The notes beneath the pieces are model-generated. The model made no database searches. It saw only the letters and a list, made by a program, of their open reading frames with translations, and was not told the origin of the DNA. From Pyrinomonadaceae bacterium (GTDB taxonomy: Bacteria > Acidobacteriota > Blastocatellia > Pyrinomonadales > Pyrinomonadaceae): 64,000 bases of DNA. Positions 38,501 to 45,761 of the stretch are shown here, piece after piece. The stretch spans positions 20,561 to 84,560 of the forward strand of contig JAVEDP010000012.1 in assembly GCA_030841085.1 (NCBI GenBank). Direction: 5' to 3'. The translations under genes were made by a program, and so were the position numbers. Numbering within the stretch: the stretch's first letter is position 1; the number at the start of each line of letters is the position of its first letter.

Positions 38501-39138
38501 GTATTTTCCTGCGTATCGGAGTAGACCGGATCGATCACCAGAACCCAGCGGTTGTCCGCAGTGATGTTCGCAGGGATATTCACTGTCGCCGAAAGCAGAG
38601 CCGGTACATTGGGCGTGGCAGGCGTTGGACCGACGATGTGTTGCGTGAACTTCTTGGTTCCATCTGCCCAAAGTGATATGTCCCATTCAGCATCAAAAAC
38701 GCCGGGAACGCAGGCACCGCATATTGCCCACCATTGAATAGGCATGGCACCTCTCAAGGTTGTCGATGTACCACCAAGATTCCAAACCCAATTCGGATCG
38801 ACCGGGCTGCGTTCAACATTCTGGTCCGACGCGGAGGTTGAATTCCAAATCGCGGCCGGGCCAGAGAACAGGGTTGCGCTCGGTTTCAAGAACGGCCCGC
38901 CGCAAGTTTCGAGGTCTGCGGGCGCGCCGGCGCAAGGTGCGTTCTGAGGGCCGCCACTGTCATCCGGATTTCCATGAAAATGCAGCAGGGTTGGACCAAA
39001 CAGCGGCGGCGGCGCTGCTTTCGAGATTGGTATCAGCAAGGCAATGGCAGTTCCCATTAGACACAGGGTAAGCATCAGAGCCAGCCTGAATCGACTATTT
39101 GTAAAAAAGCTGGATGCTAACTTGGCCTTGCTGAACAT
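32551..39138 (-). CDS. Giant secreted protein with two sialidase-like modules, FN3, PKD and a C-terminal sorting-like tail
   Basis: 2195 residues. A signal peptide (LALMLTLCLMGTAIALLIPI, cleavage near SKA-APP) leads to a beta domain, a first set of sialidase-like blades (TDDDGGSY, SDDGGQTF, SNDNGVTW, TFDGGATW), FN3 (about 704-786), an unnamed beta module, a PKD domain (about 1027-1113, YTIDFGDGSS), a pre-peptidase-like domain, a second blade set (TDDDGLHW, SDDGGLTF, SLDNGVTW, TFDGGQTW), FN3, the beta module again, then a conserved C-terminal domain (from about 2024), a Ser-rich linker and the tail VLYNPLLNTVTVQLIKP. It looks like an internal duplication. AAGGAGATAG precedes the ATG. Third gene of a probable operon after the subtilase. 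Confidence 0.78.
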   Translation of the reverse strand: MFSKAKLASSFFTNSRFRLALMLTLCLMGTAIALLIPISKAAPPPLFGPTLLHFHGNPDDSGGPQNAPCAGAPADLETCGGPFLKPSATLFSGPAAIWNSTSASDQNVERSPVDPNWVWNLGGTSTTLRGAMPIQWWAICGACVPGVFDAEWDISLWADGTKKFTQHIVGPTPATPNVPALLSATVNIPANITADNRWVLVIDPVYSDTQENTKIYYDSSLPCPGATEGPCDSTVTMPVVDPNSTPTPTPTATATPTPSAGAGVPRFQVYVPASSFSGGEPSIGTNWVTGNAMYLANFNPVRISFDDSSSPAKDTWTNTIIPSATSLDPILFTDHMLPSGMPNRTFVSQLTGQDSITFFTDDDGGSYSPSQGGGIPSGVDHQTIGAGPYKPNTTPAAAPRSSYPNAVYYCSQEAATAFCARSDDGGQTFGPGVPIYQILQCTGIHGHVKVAPDGSVYVPNRSCGGKAAVVVSNDNGVTWSVRPDPASSGTGFLVDPSVGIGLNNVGKANGQASNTIYLGYQAADSHPRIAVSHDQGATWINDQDVGTTFGIVNSTFPEVVAGDDNRAAYAFLGTPVGGNYTNQATYNQSAPWHLYIATTFDGGATWTTADATPNDPVQRGSICNLGTTSCNGHNPNDRNLLDFMDATVDAQGRTLVGYPDGCVGRCATRPSGNFPNSYTSRASIARQSGGRRLFIAFDPAEPNLPSAPRPKAQISSNGGPTVVSWPAADDAGSPITSYNVYRRDGATGSFNLAGTVAGTSFSDTTFPAPATSNAYRVTAVNEFGEGPYSADVVPVVVTFESSCLYPYITVGGEGISGTVPVDPTGGELTIQRLNVGEPFSSCADNSLTFIMKVNTLDPQNTGTAVLPPNSEWHILFGVTDTAGNAQRVFIEMDTFSPDFVVKPRTSIGRRDPTATGTQDTRVCTNDATTACPQISADFNKDGTVILKLNLGSPINFAAPAAPATGNAFTWDGGAVGTDIGTAQVITGTTYVLAGATRGFLETVQTTSGEEYTRVGNTSCGTGVPNASLIANPTSGAVPLTVNFDASASSNPQSCNTIASYTIDFGDGSSTVTQSSPAFSHTYNNAGDYTARLTVTDSGGHVSTNPAQVLIHVTSTGTPPPPPSGDGTNVIQGAYDPHAYPCASAKNRFTVGPGKSSIVVQVNATVPANDISVNLLFGSDPNAVLVKGEDTGTCCEALRYAPTGQVPPGEYQVQICQTPNTSGVPQNAPFTYTGTFTTTVGGSAAPSPSPTPTPTPRVIPPANQDTGPKIGFENFTAPGLLTPTLITSAGQQPNSVEYLGRSAGEPSIGNNWKSGVTSYQSDLQTLFVTFDDSCPSNGQTSTWVNRQGTTSQAVNSDPIGFTDPQTGRTFAGALTLLSPSCKTSFTDDDGLHWTPTQGSGIASAVDHETIGGGPFAAPLTRPTNVPGLYPNAVYYCSQEGDDDTGFCSRSDDGGLTFGPSVPVSVPLSTQCSGLHGHVKVSPKDGAVYLPVNYCNGVGSVIVSLDNGVTWTVRQVQSGDLKTKPSVSFQDPAVAIDANGRVYYVIADDDSAAAVLTSTDYGATWQNVGDVGAAYGLRNIRYPAAIAGDAGRASVAFYGTTTPGDALQSSFDGIWHLYIANTFDGGQTWTTTDATPNAPIQRGCIWAKGGASICRNLLDFFDMTVDRDGRVLVGYVNGCEGGNCAQAAPSAKGNAYTAAATIARQSSGRRLIGPNSQSAISKPGNPSVTARRVGNVVHLGWSEADNGNSQITGYKIMRGTASGGETLLTNISGTQSGYDDTTATDTSKTYYYKVLAVNAAGASCGANEVAAPYLGDTCSGLIVHRNEPNHPEANLGLNTPASMLIDYVAVGEPAGTNNLMLKMKVNSLASIPANSRWRIAWNSFAAEAIDPHAQQFYVGMTTGPSGAPTFEYGTLADAGLPAVYAISETKQGNALAESNFTGDGTITIYVPKSAVGNPQPGDLLGAVNGRTFTSDVPGTPESKLERSNLFVDHTFVKAQTDNSYPAATYTIVGNIDCSPFIEQIVNSLVSLQVSNAGSVSGVSSFNLAIKNTSTQTIFVPLRTEVAQLTSASGKVKVNNGDNGQTGIGALWDYSSYVGADNMLSASELSGARSLKFNNPNNEAFTVTFNVIGNLARSGSSSSSSASANTSSSSAQTGGSSPPGSTTLSGTAGTATGIVFKVLYNPLLNTVTVQLIKP

Positions 39139-39210
39139 TTTCTATCTCCTTTTTTCTAGTGGAGAAAAACCTGCCTCCAAACCTTTCATTCAATGCGCCC
39201 GCCGAAATTC

Positions 39211-41589
39211 TTACCGCGGGCCAATCAACTGGACCGTTATCGAATTCAGGACGGGGTTGTAAGTTAATTGGTAAACCAAATTTGCCGCGCCGCTGATTGA
39301 CGGCGATGAACTAGATGTACTGCTGCCACCGCTTCCTGCGCTGCCGCCACTACTTGAAGCTCCGCTTGGTGAGCAACAACTCGGGCCTGAGTAAGGCAAG
39401 TTGCCGAAGACGTTGAAAGTAACAGTGAACGACTCGTTGTTGGGGTTGCGGAATCTCAGCGAGCGCATGCCCGAAACTTCCGCAGCGGAAAGCGCGCTGT
39501 CGTTGCCAACCAGACTGTCGTAGCTCCAGTTCGCACCTGCGCCTGATAGCGAGTTATCAGCGTTGGCGACGGTGACGCGGCCCGAGGCTGAAGTGAGTTG
39601 CGCTACCTCAGCCCGTAATGGAGTGGAGATCGTCTGCGTCGATGTGTCCTTGATCGCCAGATTGAACGAGCTGATGCCGGATGCCGAAGCCGGATTGGTT
39701 ACTTGCAGAGCAACCAGCGAATTCACGTTTTGTTCGGTGAGTCCTTTTGGATCAAACGCCGAGAAGAGACCGAGACCATTGGATTGGCGAGCGATGGTGG
39801 CCCATACCGATTTGGCGGTGTTAGCTGGACCGGTCGCGCACGCTCCAGTGCAGCCGTCCGCGAACCCCACAAGCACACGACCCTGCGCGTCAATCGTGGC
39901 GTCCATAAAGTCGAGCAAGTTGCGACACGGATTACTGCCGCCGCCCAACCAGATGCACCCGCGCTGCGTCGGATCGCTCGTGGCTTTAACGGTCGTCCAC
40001 GTTCTGCCTCCGTCGTACGTGTGCGCCACATATAGATTCCAGACGCCATTAAAGCTTGGATCCTGGAAAGTACCCGCTGTCGTACTTCCATGAAAAGCAA
40101 ATGCGGCGCGGTCCGGGTCACCCGCGACCACTTCTGCAAACGCCGCGTTCTGAATACCGAAAGGCGTCCCAACATCGATGAATGCCGCGGCGCCACGGTC
40201 AGAGTTCCAAGTGTCCCAGGTCGCCCCTTTATCATGTGAGACGGCAATCTCGGGGTGGCCATCGCCATTCACGAAACCGAAATAAACGGTGCCATCAGTC
40301 GCGATGCCAATCGATGGATCACTCTCGCTGGGTCCGGTGTTCGGAATCGTTCGAATCGTCCAGGTAATGCCGTTGTCCGTTGAGACCGCCATGCCCTGCA
40401 GACCATCGCAGCCTCTATTCGGCACATATGCGGTGCCGTCAACGGGCGATACCTTTACGTGGCCATGGAGCCCGCCACACTCTGTGATCCACATCGGCAC
40501 TGCGGGCCCAAAGGTCGTGCCGCCATCCAAACTAAGAGCGCAATTCGCGGGTCCCAAACCCTGTGCGCAGTAATAAAGTCCATTGGGATATGGAGCCGGC
40601 AGACTTGGATCGCGCGTTAATGGTGGCGCAAGCGGACCGCCGCCGATCGTTTGGTGATCGATGCCCGAGGCGAGTCCGGATCCCTGGCTGGGAAGAAATA
40701 AGTTGCCGTCATCGTCACTGTATTCCAGCGTCGAGAAGGGCGTCAGGCCCTCCAACTGATCGGCGAAGGTGCGGCCAGTTTGTGGATCGGTGAAAAGAAT
40801 CGGATCCGCAGCGGCCCGAGGCGTGGTGGCAGTGTGTTGATTCCCGCTGACATTGGTCCACGTGGCGGTCGGCGTTGCAGCCTGATCGTTGAAGTTGTTT
40901 ATGCGAAATGTCTTGAGCGTGCCGCCGCCGGCAAACATCACATTGCCCGTTTTCCAATTAACTCCGATCGAAGGCTCGCCGAAGCCGCTCGTGCACGTTT
41001 GGCCAACCGGGCAAGGAAAATTTGTGTAGCCAACGTTCGCTGTTCCCGCCGGCGCAGAGCCGCTCGGCGGTTGCGGCAGCAGTTGGGCAGTGGCGGCGTA
41101 ACTATTTCCGTCGGATCCCACTACGGGCGAAAACGGGAACGCAGCGATTCTGTAAGTGCCAGCCGGCGGATTAAACAGCACCACGACTTCATTCGCATAC
41201 GCGCCATTGCCCGAGCTGGTCCGATATTTACCGTCGGGGTTGTAAAGCTCGAGGTCCCAGTCGCCCTGTGGCCGAAGCCGGATTTCGACAATGTAGGGAC
41301 CAAAGCTCGCTGGCGGAGGTACAACAGTAAGACTAAAGTTGTCGCAGGGGTCCGCGCCGTTGCACCTGGGCGAAGTCAGCAGGTCGGGATCGGCGGCCAT
41401 AATGGCGCCGCTCCAACTAACGAGCGGATTGGCTTCCGAAACCGTGCCAGACGCAGGATTCGCGCCGCGCGTGATCGGAATGACTACAATGGCGACCGCC
41501 ACCACCAGAACGCAAAGCAGCGCGGCCAACGCGTATCTCAACCGCATGATCGCCGAAATTTTCCGTGTGTCTGCCAGCTTCCTCAACAT
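39211..41589 (-). CDS. Secreted sialidase-like protein with the shared C-terminal module
   Basis: 792 residues. Signal peptide YALAALLCVLVVAVAIVVIP with likely cleavage near TRG-ANP; a pre-peptidase-like beta domain; one set of sialidase-like blades (YSDDDGNLF, SLDGGTTF, STDNGITW, SHDKGATW, TYDGGRTW); then, from about residue 620, the C-terminal domain shared with both neighbours (IKDTSTQTISTPLRAEVAQL, RFRNPNNESFTV), a Ser/Gly linker and the tail LTYNPVLNSITVQLIGPR. AAAAGGAGA precedes the ATG. Asp-box-like repeats support a beta-propeller; hydrolase activity is not shown. Confidence 0.78.
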   Translation of the reverse strand: MLRKLADTRKISAIMRLRYALAALLCVLVVAVAIVVIPITRGANPASGTVSEANPLVSWSGAIMAADPDLLTSPRCNGADPCDNFSLTVVPPPASFGPYIVEIRLRPQGDWDLELYNPDGKYRTSSGNGAYANEVVVLFNPPAGTYRIAAFPFSPVVGSDGNSYAATAQLLPQPPSGSAPAGTANVGYTNFPCPVGQTCTSGFGEPSIGVNWKTGNVMFAGGGTLKTFRINNFNDQAATPTATWTNVSGNQHTATTPRAAADPILFTDPQTGRTFADQLEGLTPFSTLEYSDDDGNLFLPSQGSGLASGIDHQTIGGGPLAPPLTRDPSLPAPYPNGLYYCAQGLGPANCALSLDGGTTFGPAVPMWITECGGLHGHVKVSPVDGTAYVPNRGCDGLQGMAVSTDNGITWTIRTIPNTGPSESDPSIGIATDGTVYFGFVNGDGHPEIAVSHDKGATWDTWNSDRGAAAFIDVGTPFGIQNAAFAEVVAGDPDRAAFAFHGSTTAGTFQDPSFNGVWNLYVAHTYDGGRTWTTVKATSDPTQRGCIWLGGGSNPCRNLLDFMDATIDAQGRVLVGFADGCTGACATGPANTAKSVWATIARQSNGLGLFSAFDPKGLTEQNVNSLVALQVTNPASASGISSFNLAIKDTSTQTISTPLRAEVAQLTSASGRVTVANADNSLSGAGANWSYDSLVGNDSALSAAEVSGMRSLRFRNPNNESFTVTFNVFGNLPYSGPSCCSPSGASSSGGSAGSGGSSTSSSSPSISGAANLVYQLTYNPVLNSITVQLIGPR

Positions 41590-41674
41590 TTCCGAATCTC
41601 CTTTTGGCTATCGTGAACTTGTCTCGGATTCCTCGTCTTCGACTTACTACGCGTTCCGTCATCAACATGCCGAC

Positions 41675-41705
41675 AAGGCCAGGCAGAACCGATCTGCCTG
41701 GCCTT
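41675..41705 (-). terminator. Strong hairpin after the subtilase gene
   Basis: AAGGCCAGGCAGA and its exact complement form a 13-bp stem with a 5-nt loop, 17 nt after the subtilase stop. No U-run follows on the minus strand, so it may be a partial terminator or an mRNA stabiliser that sets the ratio of the subtilase to the two genes after it. Confidence 0.5.
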
Positions 41706-41721
41706 CGGAGTGCTCGACGCC

Positions 41722-44700
41722 TTATTGCAACCTGATGAGTTGCGACGTAACTGTCTTGGTTAACGGATTAACCGTGAAGCGCATCACGGCCGTGATTTTG
41801 GTTAGCGGTAACGCGCCTGTCGGCAGAACTCCGCTCGAACTCGAAGACTGCGAGCCGCCCGATGAAGATGACGAACTCGAGCTGGACGATCCGCCAGTCC
41901 CAATATATGCGGTCGCCTGGACATCCCAGCTAAACATTTCTGAGAAGCTATCCTGGAACCGCACTGTTCGTGAGCCGGTAGTTTCGGCGGGACTGAATAG
42001 CTGATCGGAACCCAGCTTCTGGGTAAAGCTGAACAGCGCCGCGTTTGTCGGACTGGTTCCGTTCTTGCCGTTGTCAGCATTGATGACCCGCACGTTCGGC
42101 GAGCTGAGCCCGATAACATTGAAGTCAACAAACGGCAGGTAAGTATTCGTCGCGTTGTTGATTAGGTTGACATCCTGCTGCCAGACTCCGCCGGTGAATG
42201 AGACGTTCGAGATGGGATAGCTAACCAGGCTGGTGATATCGACCTTGTTGCGCTGATCCACGAGCACGCTGACAACGTTGCTTGGTTCAGTTACGAACAA
42301 ACCAATTTGTCCGGGATCGATTGCGCGGACGCGGAAGTAATACGCTCCGTTGCCTTGGTTGCTCAACGAGTAGCTATTAGTCGAGCCGTTAACGTCGGCG
42401 AGGAAGTCCCAGTTCTCATTGTCGGTGGACTTCTCGATTTCGAAGCCCTGCTCGCCGCCCTTCGGCGTCCAGTTGAGCGTGAACGTGCCATCGAAATCGA
42501 CGTGATTCCCCTGGCTGTCAACAAAGTCGCCCGGAATTGTTTGCACCGTGGGCGGCAAGTCGCTGCCCTTGAACTGTGAGCTCGTTAGCGTGAAGTTCTC
42601 ATTGGCGGCTAGAAATCCGTCCACTCGATACGTGTAATCTCCCGCAGGAAGATTGGTTGCGGTAATGTGCTCCGGCCCGCCGGGCTGTGTCGAAGACGTG
42701 ACTACATTGCCGTCCGAATCCAGCAGGTAGAAATCGAGATCGGCGAATGTGCCGTTCACCACCTGCATAAAGTCGAGCGTCGCATCGAGCTTGAACGTGG
42801 TGTTGTCGATTCGGAACGGAATGTCAACGTAGTCTGCGCCGTCGGCAAGTTCGGCGTTGTTGCTGCCTACTAGCACCGTGCCCGTGTACGGTGTGGTATC
42901 CACCGACGAGACCCCAGGTTGTGAAGAGACTGGTTTGTAGTAGAACGGCATGCGCAGGCTCTCGCCGCCGTCGTTACGCTGCGCCGTCACATACCATTGC
43001 ATTTCGATCGGGCGCGTAGTGTAGGTGACCTGATTGCCGTTAACAGTCGCAACGGAAGTATTCGGATCGCGAATCAGGTTACCGTCAAAGGTCGCATTAA
43101 CTGTGAAAGTAGCTGAGCCGCCGGCCGGCACAGTCACGCTCGATGGCGACGTGGTCACAGTGATACCGGCGATTTCCAGATCCTGATTGTGGGCCACACC
43201 CAGGTTGTAGGTTCCGCCCTGACCCGAAAGATCCTGGACCGTAACCGTGACGCTTTGAGTGCTCGTCACGCGATTGTTCGCGACCGGGACTTCACCGTAC
43301 GAATGACTGCCGAGAATTGATGGCGCAGTGATGCCGTCTCCAGCTTCACCCATCAAGGCTTTTAGGTTTGCTGCGTGGTAAACGTCGATGAGACCGCCGC
43401 CTTGCGCGATGATCGTATCGGCGCCCTCCGCCTTCGCGGCGCCGGCTTCGGTTCGCAAATTGGTGGCTGCATTAATCATGGCCGTCCGGATCATGTCCGG
43501 CGTCCAATCGAGGTGCGCCTTCCTCAGCAATGCAACCGCGCCCGAAGTATGCGGCGTGGCCATGCTCGTGCCGCTGATCGCGATGTAGTTAACGCCGTTG
43601 GCGCCCGCGGATAACGCGGCGAGAGCGCTCGCTGGTGGCGCCGCCGCCAGGATGTTCACGCCCGGAGCAGAGACATCGGGCTTGACCTGCCCAAATCCCT
43701 GCACGGGACCGCGCGAGCTGAAGTCAGCCATCGCCGGAGTGAATATGGTTGCCTTGTTAATGCGTACTTGCTTCGCCGATAAGCCGGTCGGATTTGAACC
43801 GATGATCGATTTCAGAAACTCCCCATTGGCTTTAGACAAACCAAGAGTTGGTACCGCCGTTTTGTAAGCAGTCACGGCTGTAATCTCGCCGTCGACATTG
43901 TTGTAGATCACTGCGGCGATGGCGCCTGCGGCCGCTGCGTTCGTGGCTTTGACGGCAAACAAACCGGTTCCCGCGCTGGTGGGAAGACCTTCCGGTGTTG
44001 AGACCGTGCTGCCGCGCTGAATCAGAGCGATGTTGCCAGCAACCGCGGCGGGAAAATCTGTTGGCTTTTCACCAAGGCCGCAAAAGACATAATTCTTTGT
44101 GATGTTCGCAGTGACCGCAGCCGAGCCTCCAACCGGAAACGCATTCATGCCCGTCGCGCTACCGTCCGTAACGTCGATGGTGTTGTTGCCTGTGCCCGGA
44201 TCGTTCGAAGCTGCTACCGCGATTACCCGGCGGCCCGCGGCGGGCGCACCGAGCGTTCCTTCGCCTGGGCCCGAGTTACCGGCCGCTGCTACGACTGAGC
44301 AACCAAGCAAGGTGGCATTGTCAGAAGCCATGGCCGTCGGTTCATCCGGACCACCGCCCCCACCCAGACTCATGCTGATCACGTTGGCGATCGGCTTAGG
44401 TTGCAGATCGGGGCTGGTGGGTGAAACTGCATCCTCGATCGCCATCACGATGTTTGAGGTTAAGCAGCCACCAACTGCACCGGTGGCCGACCCGACCGTC
44501 GAAAGCGAATCGCTGCATACCTTATAGGACATTAACTTTGCTTGCGGGGCGACACCGTGCAAAGGGATGTCATCCGCTGTGCCGGGAATTCCATCCGCGC
44601 CTGGCGCCGACGCCAGGTAACCCGCGATTGTTGAAGCTACGTGAGTGCCGTGACCGAAACCATCTGTGATGATGTCCGCCAGCGGCAGTTGATAGACGAC

Positions 44701-45369
44701 TTTCTGGTTTGTGTTCACCGCCGCGACATTCGGCGCTACAGCCAATCGCGGTGGAGTTGCATCGCCTCCGAACATCGGATGCGTCCAGTCGATACCGGTG
44801 TCAATGACGGCGACGTAAATCCCCTGGCCTTCGTTGCCGTCCGGAGGATTCGCAAACGGCGTCATGTCATTGGGATTGCTGCCATAGAGTTTGGTCGCGC
44901 CAATATACGGCACGCTCTTGAAGAGGTTTGGCTGAAGAACTCCGTTAGAATGAACTTTCTTCACGCCAGACATATTTGCGATCGTCGGCACTGCGGTTTC
45001 CGGAACCGTCAGCGTCACGCCGTTGTAAACCAGCGTGTAACGCAGTGCGACGTTGCCGGCTACATTCCCGGCAGCGTCCTTAACGGCGATCGATTGCAAC
45101 TGGTACTTGACGCCGCTGCTCTTTAAGGAATTCAGAAACTGATCTTGTGTGGCGGTCAGACTGTTGCGATACGCCTGCATTTGATCGTTAGAAAGCAACG
45201 CACCGCTTTGCTTGAGCTTGGCCGAATAAACCGATGCTGGATCGCCTCGAAACTCCACGATGACCGAAACTGTGTTGGTGCTTGTGCCCGCGCTTGAAAT
45301 CATGAAGGGCACGGCGAGCAGAGACGCGGCGATTGCGGCCCAGGCGGCGAATCTTAGTAGACGAAACAT
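41722..45369 (-). CDS. Secreted subtilisin-like serine protease (S8) with PA domain and shared C-terminal module
   Basis: 1215 residues from the ATG at 45369, preceded by GAGGAGG. Signal peptide LLRFAAWAAIAASLLAVPF; an inhibitor-like propeptide (VIVEFRGDPASVYSAKL); an S8 catalytic domain with D190 (VIDTGIDWTHP), H240 (GHGTHVASTIAGY), the oxyanion region AAAGNSGPGEG and S602 (SGTSMATPHTSGA). A PA domain is inserted before the serine (GNIALIQRG). Then come beta domains including a pre-peptidase-like and an FN3-like one, the shared C-terminal domain (about 1044 on), a poly-Ser linker and the tail FTVNPLTKTVTSQLIRLQ. The open frame runs up to 45627 but crosses the operator. First gene of the probable three-gene operon. 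Confidence 0.88.
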   Translation of the reverse strand: MFRLLRFAAWAAIAASLLAVPFMISSAGTSTNTVSVIVEFRGDPASVYSAKLKQSGALLSNDQMQAYRNSLTATQDQFLNSLKSSGVKYQLQSIAVKDAAGNVAGNVALRYTLVYNGVTLTVPETAVPTIANMSGVKKVHSNGVLQPNLFKSVPYIGATKLYGSNPNDMTPFANPPDGNEGQGIYVAVIDTGIDWTHPMFGGDATPPRLAVAPNVAAVNTNQKVVYQLPLADIITDGFGHGTHVASTIAGYLASAPGADGIPGTADDIPLHGVAPQAKLMSYKVCSDSLSTVGSATGAVGGCLTSNIVMAIEDAVSPTSPDLQPKPIANVISMSLGGGGGPDEPTAMASDNATLLGCSVVAAAGNSGPGEGTLGAPAAGRRVIAVAASNDPGTGNNTIDVTDGSATGMNAFPVGGSAAVTANITKNYVFCGLGEKPTDFPAAVAGNIALIQRGSTVSTPEGLPTSAGTGLFAVKATNAAAAGAIAAVIYNNVDGEITAVTAYKTAVPTLGLSKANGEFLKSIIGSNPTGLSAKQVRINKATIFTPAMADFSSRGPVQGFGQVKPDVSAPGVNILAAAPPASALAALSAGANGVNYIAISGTSMATPHTSGAVALLRKAHLDWTPDMIRTAMINAATNLRTEAGAAKAEGADTIIAQGGGLIDVYHAANLKALMGEAGDGITAPSILGSHSYGEVPVANNRVTSTQSVTVTVQDLSGQGGTYNLGVAHNQDLEIAGITVTTSPSSVTVPAGGSATFTVNATFDGNLIRDPNTSVATVNGNQVTYTTRPIEMQWYVTAQRNDGGESLRMPFYYKPVSSQPGVSSVDTTPYTGTVLVGSNNAELADGADYVDIPFRIDNTTFKLDATLDFMQVVNGTFADLDFYLLDSDGNVVTSSTQPGGPEHITATNLPAGDYTYRVDGFLAANENFTLTSSQFKGSDLPPTVQTIPGDFVDSQGNHVDFDGTFTLNWTPKGGEQGFEIEKSTDNENWDFLADVNGSTNSYSLSNQGNGAYYFRVRAIDPGQIGLFVTEPSNVVSVLVDQRNKVDITSLVSYPISNVSFTGGVWQQDVNLINNATNTYLPFVDFNVIGLSSPNVRVINADNGKNGTSPTNAALFSFTQKLGSDQLFSPAETTGSRTVRFQDSFSEMFSWDVQATAYIGTGGSSSSSSSSSSGGSQSSSSSGVLPTGALPLTKITAVMRFTVNPLTKTVTSQLIRLQ

Positions 45370-45421
45370 GATAGAAACCTCCTCAGCGTTGCAAAGAAAA
45401 ATCGGGTTAACAACGGTGCGA

Positions 45422-45476
45422 AGATTAAGAAATCGGCCTTGAGAAATCCTTGAGACAAACTTGAGGAAAGCTTGAG
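45422..45476 (-). promoter_or_regulatory. Four-box direct-repeat operator/promoter of the subtilase operon
   Basis: On the coding (minus) strand CTCAAG occurs four times with exactly 5-nt spacers; on the + strand the CTTGAG copies start at 45438, 45449, 45460 and 45471. Ten nt after the last box is TAATCT (45422-45427 complement), and 52 nt lie between that and the ATG. The 11-bp period puts all boxes on one DNA face, the pattern for tandem OmpR/PhoB- or SARP-like activator binding over the -35 region. Confidence 0.7.
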
Positions 45477-45761
45477 GATATTGCTCGCGCTCACTCGCCC
45501 GGACCCTGGTTCGCTCTCTGGGCCGTGTTTGTTCGGCGATAATTGTCAAGAAATGGCGAACAGTTGTGACTAAAAATGGATTGAGAAGGAAAGGAATTAA
45601 TGGAATTCGATCGTTATTGAAGAACAATCTTTTTGCAATACTTCGGCCCGGCGTTCGTAGATTGAATCTTCAAGTGCACAACGGTGAAGTTTGCTTTGTT
45701 CCAGCGGGGCGGGCAGCCGAACACCGCTTTATTGCTTTTCCAAATTGAATCGGGCCGGCGT
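45477..45761. other. Non-coding stretch between hydrolase and subtilase genes
   Basis: I see no gene here. A TTGACA on the minus strand near 45545 lacks a matching -10. The base composition is more AT-rich than the flanking genes. Confidence 0.5.

Noticed and set aside
45370..45627. Upstream extension of the subtilase by 86 residues
   Set aside because: It would translate the operator and place the signal peptide internally; GAGGAGG and a signal peptide support 45369.
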